DNA of 64,000 nucleotides from Oscillospiraceae bacterium (GTDB taxonomy: Bacteria; Bacillota; Clostridia; Oscillospirales; Oscillospiraceae). The stretch is taken from positions 62,001 through 126,000 of the forward strand of contig CAJTFN010000014.1 in NCBI GenBank assembly GCA_910575815.1, in the 5' to 3' direction. Both the position numbers and the translations under genes were made by a program. Each line of letters begins with the position of its first letter. Positions within the stretch are counted from its first letter, which is position 1. Positions 8,129 to 15,046 of this stretch are shown here, one piece after another. The notes under the pieces are model-generated. The model saw only the letters and a list, made by a program, of their open reading frames with translations. It did not search any database and was not told the origin of the DNA.

Positions 8129-8171
8129 GAAAGCAGAAAAGGGGATCCCGCCCCGTTGGAGACGGGACCCG
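8129..8171 (-). terminator. Possible terminator between the tRNA-Leu copies
   Basis: On the minus strand GGGTCCCG (8170-8163) can pair with CGGGATCCC across a short loop, with one bulge, followed by TTTTCTGCTTT. It could partly terminate or mark a processing site between the two identical tRNA-Leu genes. Confidence 0.4.
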
Positions 8172-8180
8172 GCCTTTCTC

Positions 8181-8268
8181 TGGTGCGCGAGGCGGGACTT
8201 GAACCCGCACGTCCGTAAAGGACACTAGAACCTGAATCTAGCGAGTCTGCCAATTCCACCACTCGCGC
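8181..8268 (-). tRNA. tRNA-Leu (CAG), second identical copy
   Basis: This has the same 88-nt sequence as 8008-8095, with anticodon CAG and encoded CCA. The duplication probably reflects the high demand for CTG codons, which dominate Leu codons in the surrounding GC-rich genes. Confidence 0.95.
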
Positions 8269-8300
8269 ATGGTGTCAGAGGATCTTCCGAAGAGGACCTT

Positions 8301-8386
8301 TGGTGCGGCTGACGGGACTTGAACCCACACGTCGAATCGACACCAGCACCTCAAGCTGGCCTGTCTACCAGTTCCAGCACAGCCGC
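8301..8386 (-). tRNA. tRNA-Leu (GAG)
   Basis: An 86-nt class II tRNA with acceptor GCGGCTG/CAGCCGC, anticodon loop TTGAGGT (GAG), a long variable arm and encoded CCA. It is the first gene of the operon, about 35 nt from the promoter -10. Confidence 0.95.
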
Positions 8387-8420
8387 GTAAAAGACGGTCC
8401 CCGGGAAAGACTGCTTGCTT

Positions 8421-8449
8421 ATTATAGCCAGAACTTCTCTCGTTGTCAA
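8421..8449 (-). promoter_or_regulatory. Consensus sigma-A promoter of the tRNA-Leu operon
   Basis: On the minus strand TTGACA (8449-8444) and TATAAT (8426-8421) match consensus at all twelve positions, with a 17-nt spacer. This fits strong, constitutive expression of the three downstream tRNA-Leu genes. Confidence 0.92.
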
Positions 8450-8538
8450 CACCCATTTTCGCTTTTTCCCGAAATTTTTCCTTGGAAACGCCCTCCGGGC
8501 CCCTCCGGCGGACAAGGAGGGGCCCGGGCGGACTTGTT

Positions 8539-9255
8539 CTACAGCTGATCCAGGACCTCGCCGATGGGATCGGTGATGACCAGGCCCGCCGGGAGGTCCC
8601 GGGCCACGGCGGACTTGTTGATGAGGACCAGTCGCTGGCCCTGGTAGTAGTTGATGAGCCCGGCGGCGGGGTAGACGTTCAAGGATGTGCCGCCGATGAT
8701 GAGAAGGTCTGCCCCGGCGATGGCGTTCACGGCGCCGGACAGGACGTCCTGGTCCAGGCCCTCCTCATAGAGTACCACGTCCGGCTTCACGGCGCCGCCG
8801 CACTGGCAGCGGGGGACGCCGCTGGAGTGCAGAAGGAAGTCCATGCCGTAAAATTTTCCGCAGCGTTCGCAGTAGTTCCGGTGCACGCTGCCGTGGAGCT
8901 CATAGACCCGCTTGCTCCCGGCGGCCTGATGGAGGCCGTCGATGTTCTGGGTGACCACGGCGGAGAGCTTCCCCGCCGCCTCCCACTCCGCCAGCTTCCG
9001 GTGGGCGGCGTTGGGCTTGGCCTCCGGGGCCAGCATTTTCGCCCGGTAGAAGCGGAAAAACTCTTCGGGGTTGCTTTTGTAAAAGCTATGGCTTAAAATG
9101 ACCTCAGGCGGGTACTTCCACTCCTGATGGTAGAGTCCGCCGGTGCTCCGGAAGTCCGGGATGCCGGACTCCGTGCTGACCCCGGCGCCGCCAAAGAAAA
9201 CGATGCGGCGGGAGGCGTCTACCCACGCCTTTAATGCTTCGACTGCTTCCGTCAT
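8539..9255 (-). CDS. cobB: Sirtuin NAD-dependent protein deacylase
   Basis: A 238-residue Sir2-family enzyme that removes acyl groups from lysines using NAD+. Visible motifs are GAGVSTESGIPDFRS (residues 23-37), TQNIDGLH (102-109), the catalytic His at about 121 in ELHGS, four zinc cysteines (about 129, 132, 150, 152), and GTSLNVYPAA near 189-198. The start at 9255 follows a GGGGAGGG site. It diverges from the ArsC-like gene with only 49 bp between them. Confidence 0.95.
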   Translation of the reverse strand: MTEAVEALKAWVDASRRIVFFGGAGVSTESGIPDFRSTGGLYHQEWKYPPEVILSHSFYKSNPEEFFRFYRAKMLAPEAKPNAAHRKLAEWEAAGKLSAVVTQNIDGLHQAAGSKRVYELHGSVHRNYCERCGKFYGMDFLLHSSGVPRCQCGGAVKPDVVLYEEGLDQDVLSGAVNAIAGADLLIIGGTSLNVYPAAGLINYYQGQRLVLINKSAVARDLPAGLVITDPIGEVLDQL

Positions 9256-9304
9256 AAAAAATCCCTCCCCACGGTTTATAATGGTGACAAAGGAGAAAAC
9301 CGGC

Positions 9305-9640
9305 ATGAACATTCAGATTTTCGGCTCCTCGAAATGCTTTGACACGAAGAAGGCCCAGCGTTGGTTCAAGGAGCGCCGCGTGAAGTTTCAGTACATCGAT
9401 CTCCCCTCAAAGGGATTATCCCCCAGGGAGTACCAATCCGTCAAGCAAAAAGTGGGCTTCGAGGCCCTGGTGAACCAAAAAAGCCGGGCCTATGAGGAAT
9501 TGTACATGGCCTATGTCACCCCCGGAGCCCAGGAGGAGAAGCTCCTGGAGAACCCGGTCCTCTTCCGGACGCCCATTGTCCGCAACGGAAAAGAGGCCAC
9601 CGTGGGGTATCGCCCGGAGATCTGGGAGACTTGGGAATAA
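9305..9640 (+). CDS. ArsC/Spx-family thioredoxin-fold protein
   Basis: A 111-residue protein with the ArsC/Spx fold, opening MNIQIFGSSKCFDTKKAQRW. It keeps the single conserved N-terminal Cys (residue 11) but lacks the CxxC of Spx. The late FRTPIVRNGKEATVGY segment matches the ArsC family RTPIV-R-G motif. It could be a glutaredoxin-like arsenate reductase homologue (YusI/YffB type); the substrate is not evident. AAAGGAG lies 9 nt before the ATG. Confidence 0.8.
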   Translation: MNIQIFGSSKCFDTKKAQRWFKERRVKFQYIDLPSKGLSPREYQSVKQKVGFEALVNQKSRAYEELYMAYVTPGAQEEKLLENPVLFRTPIVRNGKEATVGYRPEIWETWE

Positions 9641-9688
9641 TGCCCGGAATCGCGCTGGGACCGGGTCCCGGAGAGGGGAGCTGTCCCG

Positions 9689-10552
9689 ATGGAAAAGAAA
9701 GTTGGTGAGGCCCTTGTGAGCCGCGGATTGCCCCGGGGAATCTATCTTCTCTTACAGCGCTATTTCCGCCACAGTGTCGGGGTTCAGAGCGCCGCGCTGG
9801 CGTTTTATCTGCTGTTTATGATCTTCCCCTTCCTCATCTTCATCAGCGCCCTGCTGGGCCTTCTGGACCTGAACGTCACCGCCATTTTGCTGGCCTTGGG
9901 GGAGTTTCTGCCCCGGGACGTGGTGGACATCATCCGGGCCTATCTGATTCACGTGGGCCAGAGCCCCAGCCCCGAGCTGCTGGTCTTTGGCCTGTTTTTC
10001 TCCATCTGGTTTCCCATGCGGGCCACCAACGCACTGATGGTCTCCGTCCGGACGGCCTATCACCTGGGCCCTCCGAAGCGGGCGGTGATTCACCGGCTGA
10101 AGACCCTGCTCTACACTGTGGTACTGATCTCCGCGATCACCCTGACGCTGACGCTGATGACCGTGGGCGAACGGCTGCTGAGCTACGCCGTGGGGAACTT
10201 CCGCCTGCCGCTGCTTTTGGCGGAGCTCTGGGTCCGGATGCGCTTCCCGGCGGCGGCGGTAGTGGGGTATTTCGCCCTGTTCTTTCTCTACGCCCTGGCC
10301 CAGGATGGCCGGCGGCCCTGGCGGGACCTCTGGCCCGGGACCCTGGCGGCCCTGGCGGTCTGGATGGGTCTGAGCTGGCTGTATGCCATGTATGTGGAGA
10401 ACTTCGCCAATTACTCCCTGCTCTACGGGTCCATCGGCACGGTGGTGGTGCTGATGATCTGGCTGTACATGTCCGCCAACGTGCTGATCCTGGGAGCGGA
10501 GCTCAATGGGACCCTGGTGGCCATGCGAAAAGAGGGCGGGGAGAAAACCTGA
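9689..10552 (+). CDS. YihY/BrkB-family inner membrane protein
   Basis: A 287-residue polytopic protein of the YihY/BrkB (old 'ribonuclease BN') family with about six membrane segments. The conserved N-terminal block (HSVGVQSAALAFYLLFMIFP) and C-terminal block (NYSLLYGSIGTVVVLMIWLY) are the family hallmarks. The function in Firmicutes is not settled. It is followed after 13 nt by the SMI1 remnant. Confidence 0.88.
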   Translation: MEKKVGEALVSRGLPRGIYLLLQRYFRHSVGVQSAALAFYLLFMIFPFLIFISALLGLLDLNVTAILLALGEFLPRDVVDIIRAYLIHVGQSPSPELLVFGLFFSIWFPMRATNALMVSVRTAYHLGPPKRAVIHRLKTLLYTVVLISAITLTLTLMTVGERLLSYAVGNFRLPLLLAELWVRMRFPAAAVVGYFALFFLYALAQDGRRPWRDLWPGTLAALAVWMGLSWLYAMYVENFANYSLLYGSIGTVVVLMIWLYMSANVLILGAELNGTLVAMRKEGGEKT

Positions 10553-10565
10553 CGGAGGAAAGGGT

Positions 10566-10907
10566 ATGCTGATTTCAAAATTAGGTGGAGAGGATCTGGA
10601 AAAAGCGCTCCAAAGCCTGGAAGCACGCTGCGGCATAGCGCTCCCTTCGCCTTACCGGACCTTTCTTCTCCGGTACAATGGGGGCTATACTCCCAAGACC
10701 CGCTTTCGGGCAAACGGGATTTCCGCGGATATCCGAGGCTTCTTTGGAGCCGGGCCCGTCCGGCTTTTCGCGGATAATCCGTTCCCTCCGGCGCATACTA
10801 TCTCCATTCTTGGAGGTGGCGCATGGAAAAATTATCGGACAATTACATGGAGAACGTCCGGCTCTTTGACGAGGCCCTGGGTGTGGGGCGCAGCGTGGAC
10901 ATGGTGA
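10566..10907 (+). pseudogene. SMI1/KNR4-family protein, truncated
   Basis: The first 60 residues match the SMI1/KNR4 (SUKH) fold: LEKALQSLEARCGIALPSPY, then FLLRYNGGYTP and FFGAG. After the FFGAG position the family normally continues with an RIPxxxxPIxxDPGGN core, which is missing; the frame instead runs 85 nt into the start of the downstream germination gene. This looks like the 5' remnant of an immunity-type gene whose 3' part was deleted. A good GGAGGAAAGGGT site remains. Confidence 0.6.
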
Positions 10908-12241
10908 GCCGGGACTACCTCATCGGAGGCCGCCGGGCCCGGATTTGGGTGGTGGACGGCTATGGAAAGGACGAGACCCTGGAGCGCATGGGCTCCTTCT
11001 GGCTCTCCCAGCCTCCGGGAGCCCTGGAAGGCCTGACGGAGATGCAGGAATTTGCGGACCGCTTTATTACCTTCTCGGAAGTGGATGTGGGCTTCGACCC
11101 CGAGGAGATCATCACGTCCGTTCTCATGGGCAAGACCCTTTTGCTGGTAGAGGGGCTCCGGGGCGGGGCCCAGATTGACGCCAAGGACTACCCCAGCCGG
11201 GGGGTGGACGAGCCGCCGGACGGAAAGGTTCTCCGGGGGTCCCACGACGGCTTTGTGGAGGCGGTGGTGCCCAACATGGCCCTGCTCCGCCGCCGCATCC
11301 GGGACCCCCACCTCACTATGGAGGGCGTCAAGGTGGGCAAGCGCTCCCACACCGACGCGGTGTTGTGTTATCTGGACGACAAGGCGGACCAGGAGCTTCT
11401 GTCGGAGATCCGGGCCAAGCTGGCGGGCATAGACGTGAACTCCCTCTCCATGGCCCAGGAGAGCGTGGCGGAGGCCATCCGGCCCAAGCAATGGTACAAC
11501 CCCTTCCCCAAGGTCCGCTACACGGAGCGGCCGGACAGCGCCGCTGCCAGCGTCATGGAGGGGAATATTATTTTGATGGTGGACAACTCCCCGTCGGTGA
11601 TGATTCTGCCCACCACGTTTTTTGACTTTACCCAGGAAGCCAACGAGTTTTACTTCCCGCCGCTGGTGGGAACGTACCTGCGGCTTTTGCGGATCATCGT
11701 GTTTTTGATTTCCCTGTTGATTACGCCCACGTGGTATCTGATGGTGAAGGAATCGGGGCGGCTGCCCCAATGGCTGGAGTTTCTCTCGTCGCCGGAGCCG
11801 GCGTCTCTGGGGCTGCTGTGGCAGCTTTTAGTGGTGGAGTTTTTGATAGACGTGCTGAAGCTGGCGTCCCTGAACACGCCGGACTCGCTGTCCAACTCCT
11901 TCTCCATGCTGGGGGCGCTGATCTTAGGCGATTTCGCGGTTCAGGCGGGCTGGCTGGGGCCGGAGGTGCTGGTGTATATGGCCTTTGTGTCGGTGGCCAG
12001 CTTTGCGCAGCCCAGTTATGAGATGGGGTATGCGTTTAAGCTGCTGCGGGTGGTGCTGCTGCTGTTGACAGCGGTCTTCGACCTGTGGGGGTATGGGTTT
12101 GGAATCCTGGGGATTCTGGTCCTTCTGGCGACCACCAAGCCCATGGTGGGGAAAGGGTACTTGTACCCTTTGATCCCGTTCAATGGGAAGGCGCTGCGGA
12201 GGTTGATTTTGCGGGAGCCGATCAATCGGGATAATACCTGA
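10823..12241 (+). CDS. spoVAF: GerA-family spore germination protein (SpoVAF-like)
   Basis: A 472-residue GerA-family protein with an N-terminal soluble half (about residues 1-275) and four to six membrane segments in the C-terminal half (LLRIIVFLISLLITPTWY, LLWQLLVVEFLIDVLKLA and others). NTPDSLSNSFSMLGALILGD is the GerA-family signature. The slightly short length and MEKLSDNYMENVRLF opening fit SpoVAF, an accessory of germinant-receptor and DPA-channel function in the spore membrane. The usual neighbours spoVAA-E are not in this window. Presence of this gene implies endospore formation. Confidence 0.9.
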   Translation: MEKLSDNYMENVRLFDEALGVGRSVDMVSRDYLIGGRRARIWVVDGYGKDETLERMGSFWLSQPPGALEGLTEMQEFADRFITFSEVDVGFDPEEIITSVLMGKTLLLVEGLRGGAQIDAKDYPSRGVDEPPDGKVLRGSHDGFVEAVVPNMALLRRRIRDPHLTMEGVKVGKRSHTDAVLCYLDDKADQELLSEIRAKLAGIDVNSLSMAQESVAEAIRPKQWYNPFPKVRYTERPDSAAASVMEGNIILMVDNSPSVMILPTTFFDFTQEANEFYFPPLVGTYLRLLRIIVFLISLLITPTWYLMVKESGRLPQWLEFLSSPEPASLGLLWQLLVVEFLIDVLKLASLNTPDSLSNSFSMLGALILGDFAVQAGWLGPEVLVYMAFVSVASFAQPSYEMGYAFKLLRVVLLLLTAVFDLWGYGFGILGILVLLATTKPMVGKGYLYPLIPFNGKALRRLILREPINRDNT

Positions 12242-12273
12242 CCGCGGCCCTTGGGGGGGCCCCTGGCCAGGGG

Positions 12274-12610
12274 AGGGGGCTGGTACTCGCCCTTGCGGGC
12301 GGGGGGGATTTCAGCCATGAAGATGGCTGGTTCTTTTGCACCCCCCATTTTCTCTTTTTCTTCCAGAAGAAAAAGAGAAAACGGGCCGTGCACGGTCCAA
12401 AAGAGAAAAAGAAGTACGGGGGTTGCGGTACGGGGGCGCGCCTGAATGACTGGCGGAAGACAGGAATGACTTCTCACGCGGCGTAGTGCAACGGGGGCTG
12501 GTGCTTGTCGACTTGGCGTATTTCTGTTTTCGCTGTCGCTGGCCTGGTGGGTGAATCGGCCTGGATTCCTTTCTCTTTATCGGCTCTTCTATCGATAGAA
12601 TACCCTGTAG
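12274..12610 (+). repeat. Dispersed intergenic repeat, copy A (about 337 bp)
   Basis: The copy runs from a G-rich end with a GCCC/GGGC hairpin, through a CAGCCAT/ATGGCTG hairpin, a 16-bp polypyrimidine/polypurine hairpin (12348-12363 with 12366-12381), the palindromic core GGGCCGTGCACGGTCC (12383-12398), a mirror copy of the polypurine arm (12399-12414), then GGCGCGCC and a tail ending in an ATCGAT palindrome and CCCTGTAG. It lies between convergent spoVAF and the YitT gene. Five further related copies occur in this window. Confidence 0.9.
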
Positions 12611-12667
12611 CGGACAATTTGTCCGCCGTCCCCCGTTGTAGGAACATTCCGGTAAAACGCTCCCCCC

Positions 12668-12703
12668 AAAAAAGGCCTGCCGAAACTTCGGCAGGCCTTT
12701 TCC
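12668..12703 (-). terminator. Intrinsic terminator of the YitT gene
   Basis: Arms GGCCTGCCGAA (12674-12684) and TTCGGCAGGCC (12687-12697) form a perfect 11-bp stem, followed on the minus strand by a run of six T's. It starts 24 nt after the YitT stop. Confidence 0.9.
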
Positions 12704-12726
12704 ACACACCTCTTAATTTCTTGCCC

Positions 12727-13620
12727 TCACTCAATCTTCCGCTGGAAATTTCCATATACCCGGACTTTCTCCTGCACGGTGGTGAACGCATGGGGATCCA
12801 TGGCATGCACCGCGTGAAGCAGCTCCTCAATCTCAAACTTGGAAAGGCACACCACCAGGACGTGAAGCCCCTTTCCGCTATACGCGCCGGTTCCCTCCCA
12901 GTAGGTCACGCTGCGCCCCAGCTTCTCAATGATGAACCGCCCCAGTTCCTTCTCGTCTTCCTTGGTGAAGATCATCGCCTGAACGCTCACGTTTTGCTGG
13001 TGCATCCGGTCCAGCACCATGGAGGTGAAGAAGTTATAGATCACCGAGTAGATCGCCACCTCCGGCACGAACAGCACCAGGCAGGCCGCGTACAAAAAGA
13101 AGTTAAACGTCAGCGAGAACCTTCCCACGGTAAACTGGCTTCCCCGCTTGCTCAGGCACAGGCCCACGATGTCCAGTCCGCCGCCGCTGCCGCCGCAGGT
13201 CAGCACAATGCCGCTGGCCACGCCCACGATGATGCCGCCCAGCAGAACGGCCGTCAAATAGTCGTCCACGATGGGCGTTTTGGGAATGGGAATGATGCTG
13301 TAGAACAGGGAGAAGGACACGGTACAGATAATCGTTTTAAAGGTAATGGCCTTTCCCAGCGTTTTATAGGCCAGAAGGAGAATGGGGATATTTGTGAGGA
13401 AGTACAAAATGCCCGCGATGTCCGTGCTGCCAAAGCTCAGCCCCAGCTTTGTTTGCAGCAGCGTCCGGACCAGCTGGCAAAGGCCCATCAGACCTCCGGA
13501 ATACAGGTTCAGCGGCACAATGAAAAGATTTATGGCCGCCGCCGCGACCAGCTCGCCCGCCACGGCGGCCAGCAGCCGCAGCCAGCGGTTATGCAGGGAA
13601 TTGTACATCATGTCCTTCAT
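12727..13620 (-). CDS. YitT-family membrane protein (DUF161/DUF2179)
   Basis: A 297-residue protein with about five to six N-terminal membrane segments and a C-terminal DUF2179 cytoplasmic domain (VSVQAMIFTKEDEKELGRFI onward). GGSGGGLDIVGLCLSKR is typical of the YitT family. Members are widespread in Firmicutes with unproven transport roles. The ATG at 13620 has a strong AGGAGGAACGAC site; upstream in-frame residues are not coding-like. Confidence 0.88.
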   Translation of the reverse strand: MKDMMYNSLHNRWLRLLAAVAGELVAAAAINLFIVPLNLYSGGLMGLCQLVRTLLQTKLGLSFGSTDIAGILYFLTNIPILLLAYKTLGKAITFKTIICTVSFSLFYSIIPIPKTPIVDDYLTAVLLGGIIVGVASGIVLTCGGSGGGLDIVGLCLSKRGSQFTVGRFSLTFNFFLYAACLVLFVPEVAIYSVIYNFFTSMVLDRMHQQNVSVQAMIFTKEDEKELGRFIIEKLGRSVTYWEGTGAYSGKGLHVLVVCLSKFEIEELLHAVHAMDPHAFTTVQEKVRVYGNFQRKIE

Positions 13621-13695
13621 GTCGTTCCTCCTGGTCGGCCTCGGGCCGGCGTACTTCGCCTGTGGTGATTGAATCTGGGGGTTAATTTGGCTATG

Positions 13696-13724
13696 ATTAT
13701 ACCGGCTTCCAGGGGAAACCGCAA
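13696..13724 (-). promoter_or_regulatory. Sigma-A promoter for the YitT gene
   Basis: On the minus strand TTGCGG (13724-13719), a 17-nt spacer and TATAAT (13701-13696) lie about 75 nt upstream of the YitT start. Confidence 0.7.
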
Positions 13725-13786
13725 GAGGAAAGCCATGGAAAAATTGCTCAATTCCCAAAGAAAACGCGTCGATTTCCGTTCAAAGC

Positions 13787-14083
13787 TCACAAAGCGTACC
13801 GCAGGCAGCGGTAGAGCCGGTCCTTCGCTCGGCGGAGAGTGCGGGAGACCGTGGAGGGGTTTACCCCCAGGGCTCCGGCGATCTGGGGGATGGTCATCCC
13901 CTGGTCAAAGTAGAGGTCCAGGATTTGCCGCTGGCGGGGCGTCAGCTCCTGCTCTCTGGCTCGCCGAAGATTCCGGCGGAGACGGTCCAGCTGTTCGTGG
14001 TTGTCCCCGGCGTTTTGCCGGGTCCAGACCGTCAAGTCACCGATCCACTCGCTGGCCCGGTTATTATAGCGTGTATCGTTCAT
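13787..14083 (-). CDS. Sigma-70 region 4-like HTH protein
   Basis: A 98-residue protein whose C-terminal half is a sigma-70 region 4 helix-turn-helix: LTPRQRQILDLYFDQGMTIP, then QIAGALGVNPSTVSRTLRRA. Region 2 is absent, so it cannot act as a complete sigma factor alone. Phage-derived late regulators and YlxM/YvrI-type partners look similar. It is the third gene of a small overlapping operon with 14064-14297 and 14294-14476. Confidence 0.8.
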   Translation of the reverse strand: MNDTRYNNRASEWIGDLTVWTRQNAGDNHEQLDRLRRNLRRAREQELTPRQRQILDLYFDQGMTIPQIAGALGVNPSTVSRTLRRAKDRLYRCLRYAL

Positions 14084-14297
14084 GTTTATGATAACTCCTG
14101 TCGTAATAATGGGCGGTTAGCGCCGCCAGTTCCCTGGCCTCCCGCCAAAGGGGGGTCAGCTCGTCAATCCGCTGGCGAAGCCGGAACGCCTGGTCCGGGT
14201 CCTCCTGGGTGCGCTCCTGCTGCCGCAGGGTCACGATGCGCTGGTGAATGACGGCGGCGCTGTCCTGGTAGGTTTGAGACATCTCTGATAGCGTCAC
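14064..14297 (-). CDS. Small helical protein of the sigma-like operon
   Basis: A 77-residue charged, helical protein (MTLSEMSQTYQDSAAVIHQR) with no recognisable domain. The GTG at 14297 is chosen because AGGAGG lies 7 nt upstream and the GTG overlaps the stop of the previous gene. Its 3' end overlaps the sigma-like gene by 20 nt, which indicates translational coupling. Confidence 0.6.
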   Translation of the reverse strand: MTLSEMSQTYQDSAAVIHQRIVTLRQQERTQEDPDQAFRLRQRIDELTPLWREARELAALTAHYYDRSYHKHERYTL

Positions 14298-14476
14298 GGC
14301 TTGTCCTCCTTTCCCCGGATTTCCCGGCAGGGGAACAGCTCCCGCCGGGCCAATTCCGGAAGGCACTCCCGGCAGGTCAAGCAGCCGTTACAGGCCCAAT
14401 ACTCCTCTCCTAAGACGATCTCCCGCCCGCAGAGAGTGCAGCGCAGAGCCGCCGGAGAGCATTTTGTGGAAAGCAT
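14294..14476 (-). CDS. Small cysteine-rich zinc-ribbon protein
   Basis: A 60-residue protein with cysteines arranged CTLC, CNGC and CREC, a likely two-site zinc-binding module. It is the first gene of the three-gene operon, with GAAGGAG 10 nt before the ATG. Small zinc-finger proteins beside sigma-like genes are common in phage-derived regulatory islands; no specific role can be assigned. Confidence 0.65.
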   Translation of the reverse strand: MLSTKCSPAALRCTLCGREIVLGEEYWACNGCLTCRECLPELARRELFPCREIRGKEDKP

Positions 14477-14521
14477 CCGAATCACTCCTTCAAAAAAAGA
14501 TAAAAATAGGAAAAATTTTTG

Positions 14522-14550
14522 TTGACAAACGGGATTGTCTCTGTTAGAAT
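14522..14550 (+). promoter_or_regulatory. Promoter of the tRNA-Thr/tRNA-Tyr unit
   Basis: TTGACA (14522-14527), a 17-nt spacer and TAGAAT (14545-14550) lie 20 nt upstream of the tRNA-Thr 5' end. It diverges from the zinc-ribbon gene at 14476. Confidence 0.85.
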
Positions 14551-14569
14551 CAATACTGCTGTTGGAACT

Positions 14570-14645
14570 GCTGGTGTAGCTCAGTTGGTAGAGCAGCTGA
14601 TTTGTAATCAGCAGGCCGGGGGTTCGAGTCCGTCCACCAGCTCCA
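14570..14645 (+). tRNA. tRNA-Thr (TGT)
   Basis: A 76-nt tRNA with acceptor GCTGGTG/CACCAGC, anticodon loop TTTGTAA (TGT), GGTTCGAGTC T arm and encoded CCA. Confidence 0.95.
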
Positions 14646-14681
14646 CCTGTTTTCCAACACAAGAATTGAATACGTTCATTT

Positions 14682-14765
14682 GGGGGAGTTCCAGAGCGGT
14701 CAAATGGGGCAGACTGTAAATCTGTTGCTTCGGCTTCGGTGGTTCGAATCCACCCTCCCCCACCA
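14682..14765 (+). tRNA. tRNA-Tyr (GTA)
   Basis: An 84-nt class II tRNA with acceptor GGGGGAG/CTCCCCC, anticodon loop CTGTAAA (GTA), long variable arm with a CTTCGG loop, and encoded CCA. It follows tRNA-Thr by 36 nt on the same transcript. Confidence 0.95.
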
Positions 14766-14844
14766 GCTCAGAAATTCCTCTTGCCGCTGCGTCTTCCGAC
14801 CCTTCGGGTCGGAAAGCTTCGCCGGACGGGGAATTTCTTCGCTT

Positions 14845-14886
14845 TCACCTGCGAACCGCTTTGCTGGGTTCGCAGGTGATTTTTTT
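14845..14886 (+). terminator. Intrinsic terminator after the tRNA-Thr/Tyr unit
   Basis: TCACCTGCGAACC (14845-14857) pairs with GGTTCGCAGGTGA (14867-14879), followed by seven T's. A second hairpin, TCCGACCC-TTC-GGGTCGGA, lies at about 14796-14814. Confidence 0.92.
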
Positions 14887-14913
14887 GCGGGGGACGAGAG
14901 ACGGGAGTGGATT

Positions 14914-14991
14914 ACAAGAAACTTGGCGGTGATATTAAAATAGCACATTTGTTCGAGAGTGTCAAGAGGGAATTTACAAGAATCTTGTGAA
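14914..14991 (+). promoter_or_regulatory. Two related operator-like sites upstream of the S24 repressor
   Basis: Two imperfect inverted repeats share the core TTACAAGAAnCTTG: one at about 14912-14926 and one at about 14974-14990. They are about 60 bp apart and upstream of the -35 box of the repressor promoter, a layout expected for autoregulation. Confidence 0.45.
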
Positions 14992-14997
14992 AATGCA

Positions 14998-15026
14998 TTG
15001 ACAGGGCTTTGGGGGACTGGTAAGAT
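14998..15026 (+). promoter_or_regulatory. Promoter of the S24 repressor gene
   Basis: TTGACA (14998-15003), a 17-nt spacer and TAAGAT (15021-15026) lie 20 nt upstream of the ATG. Confidence 0.82.
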
Positions 15027-15046
15027 GAAAAAAAGGGGGGACGGGA

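Noticed and set aside
10566..10907. Functional SMI1 immunity gene and toxin system
   Set aside because: The conserved core after FFGxG is missing and no toxin gene is nearby.
12317..12445. A conserved-looking 42-residue ORF inside the dispersed repeat (MKMAGSFAPPIFSFSS in copy A, nearly the same in copy D)
   Set aside because: Copies B, E and F differ in length by one nucleotide in the run before CACCCCCC, so the frame is not kept; structure rather than coding seems conserved.
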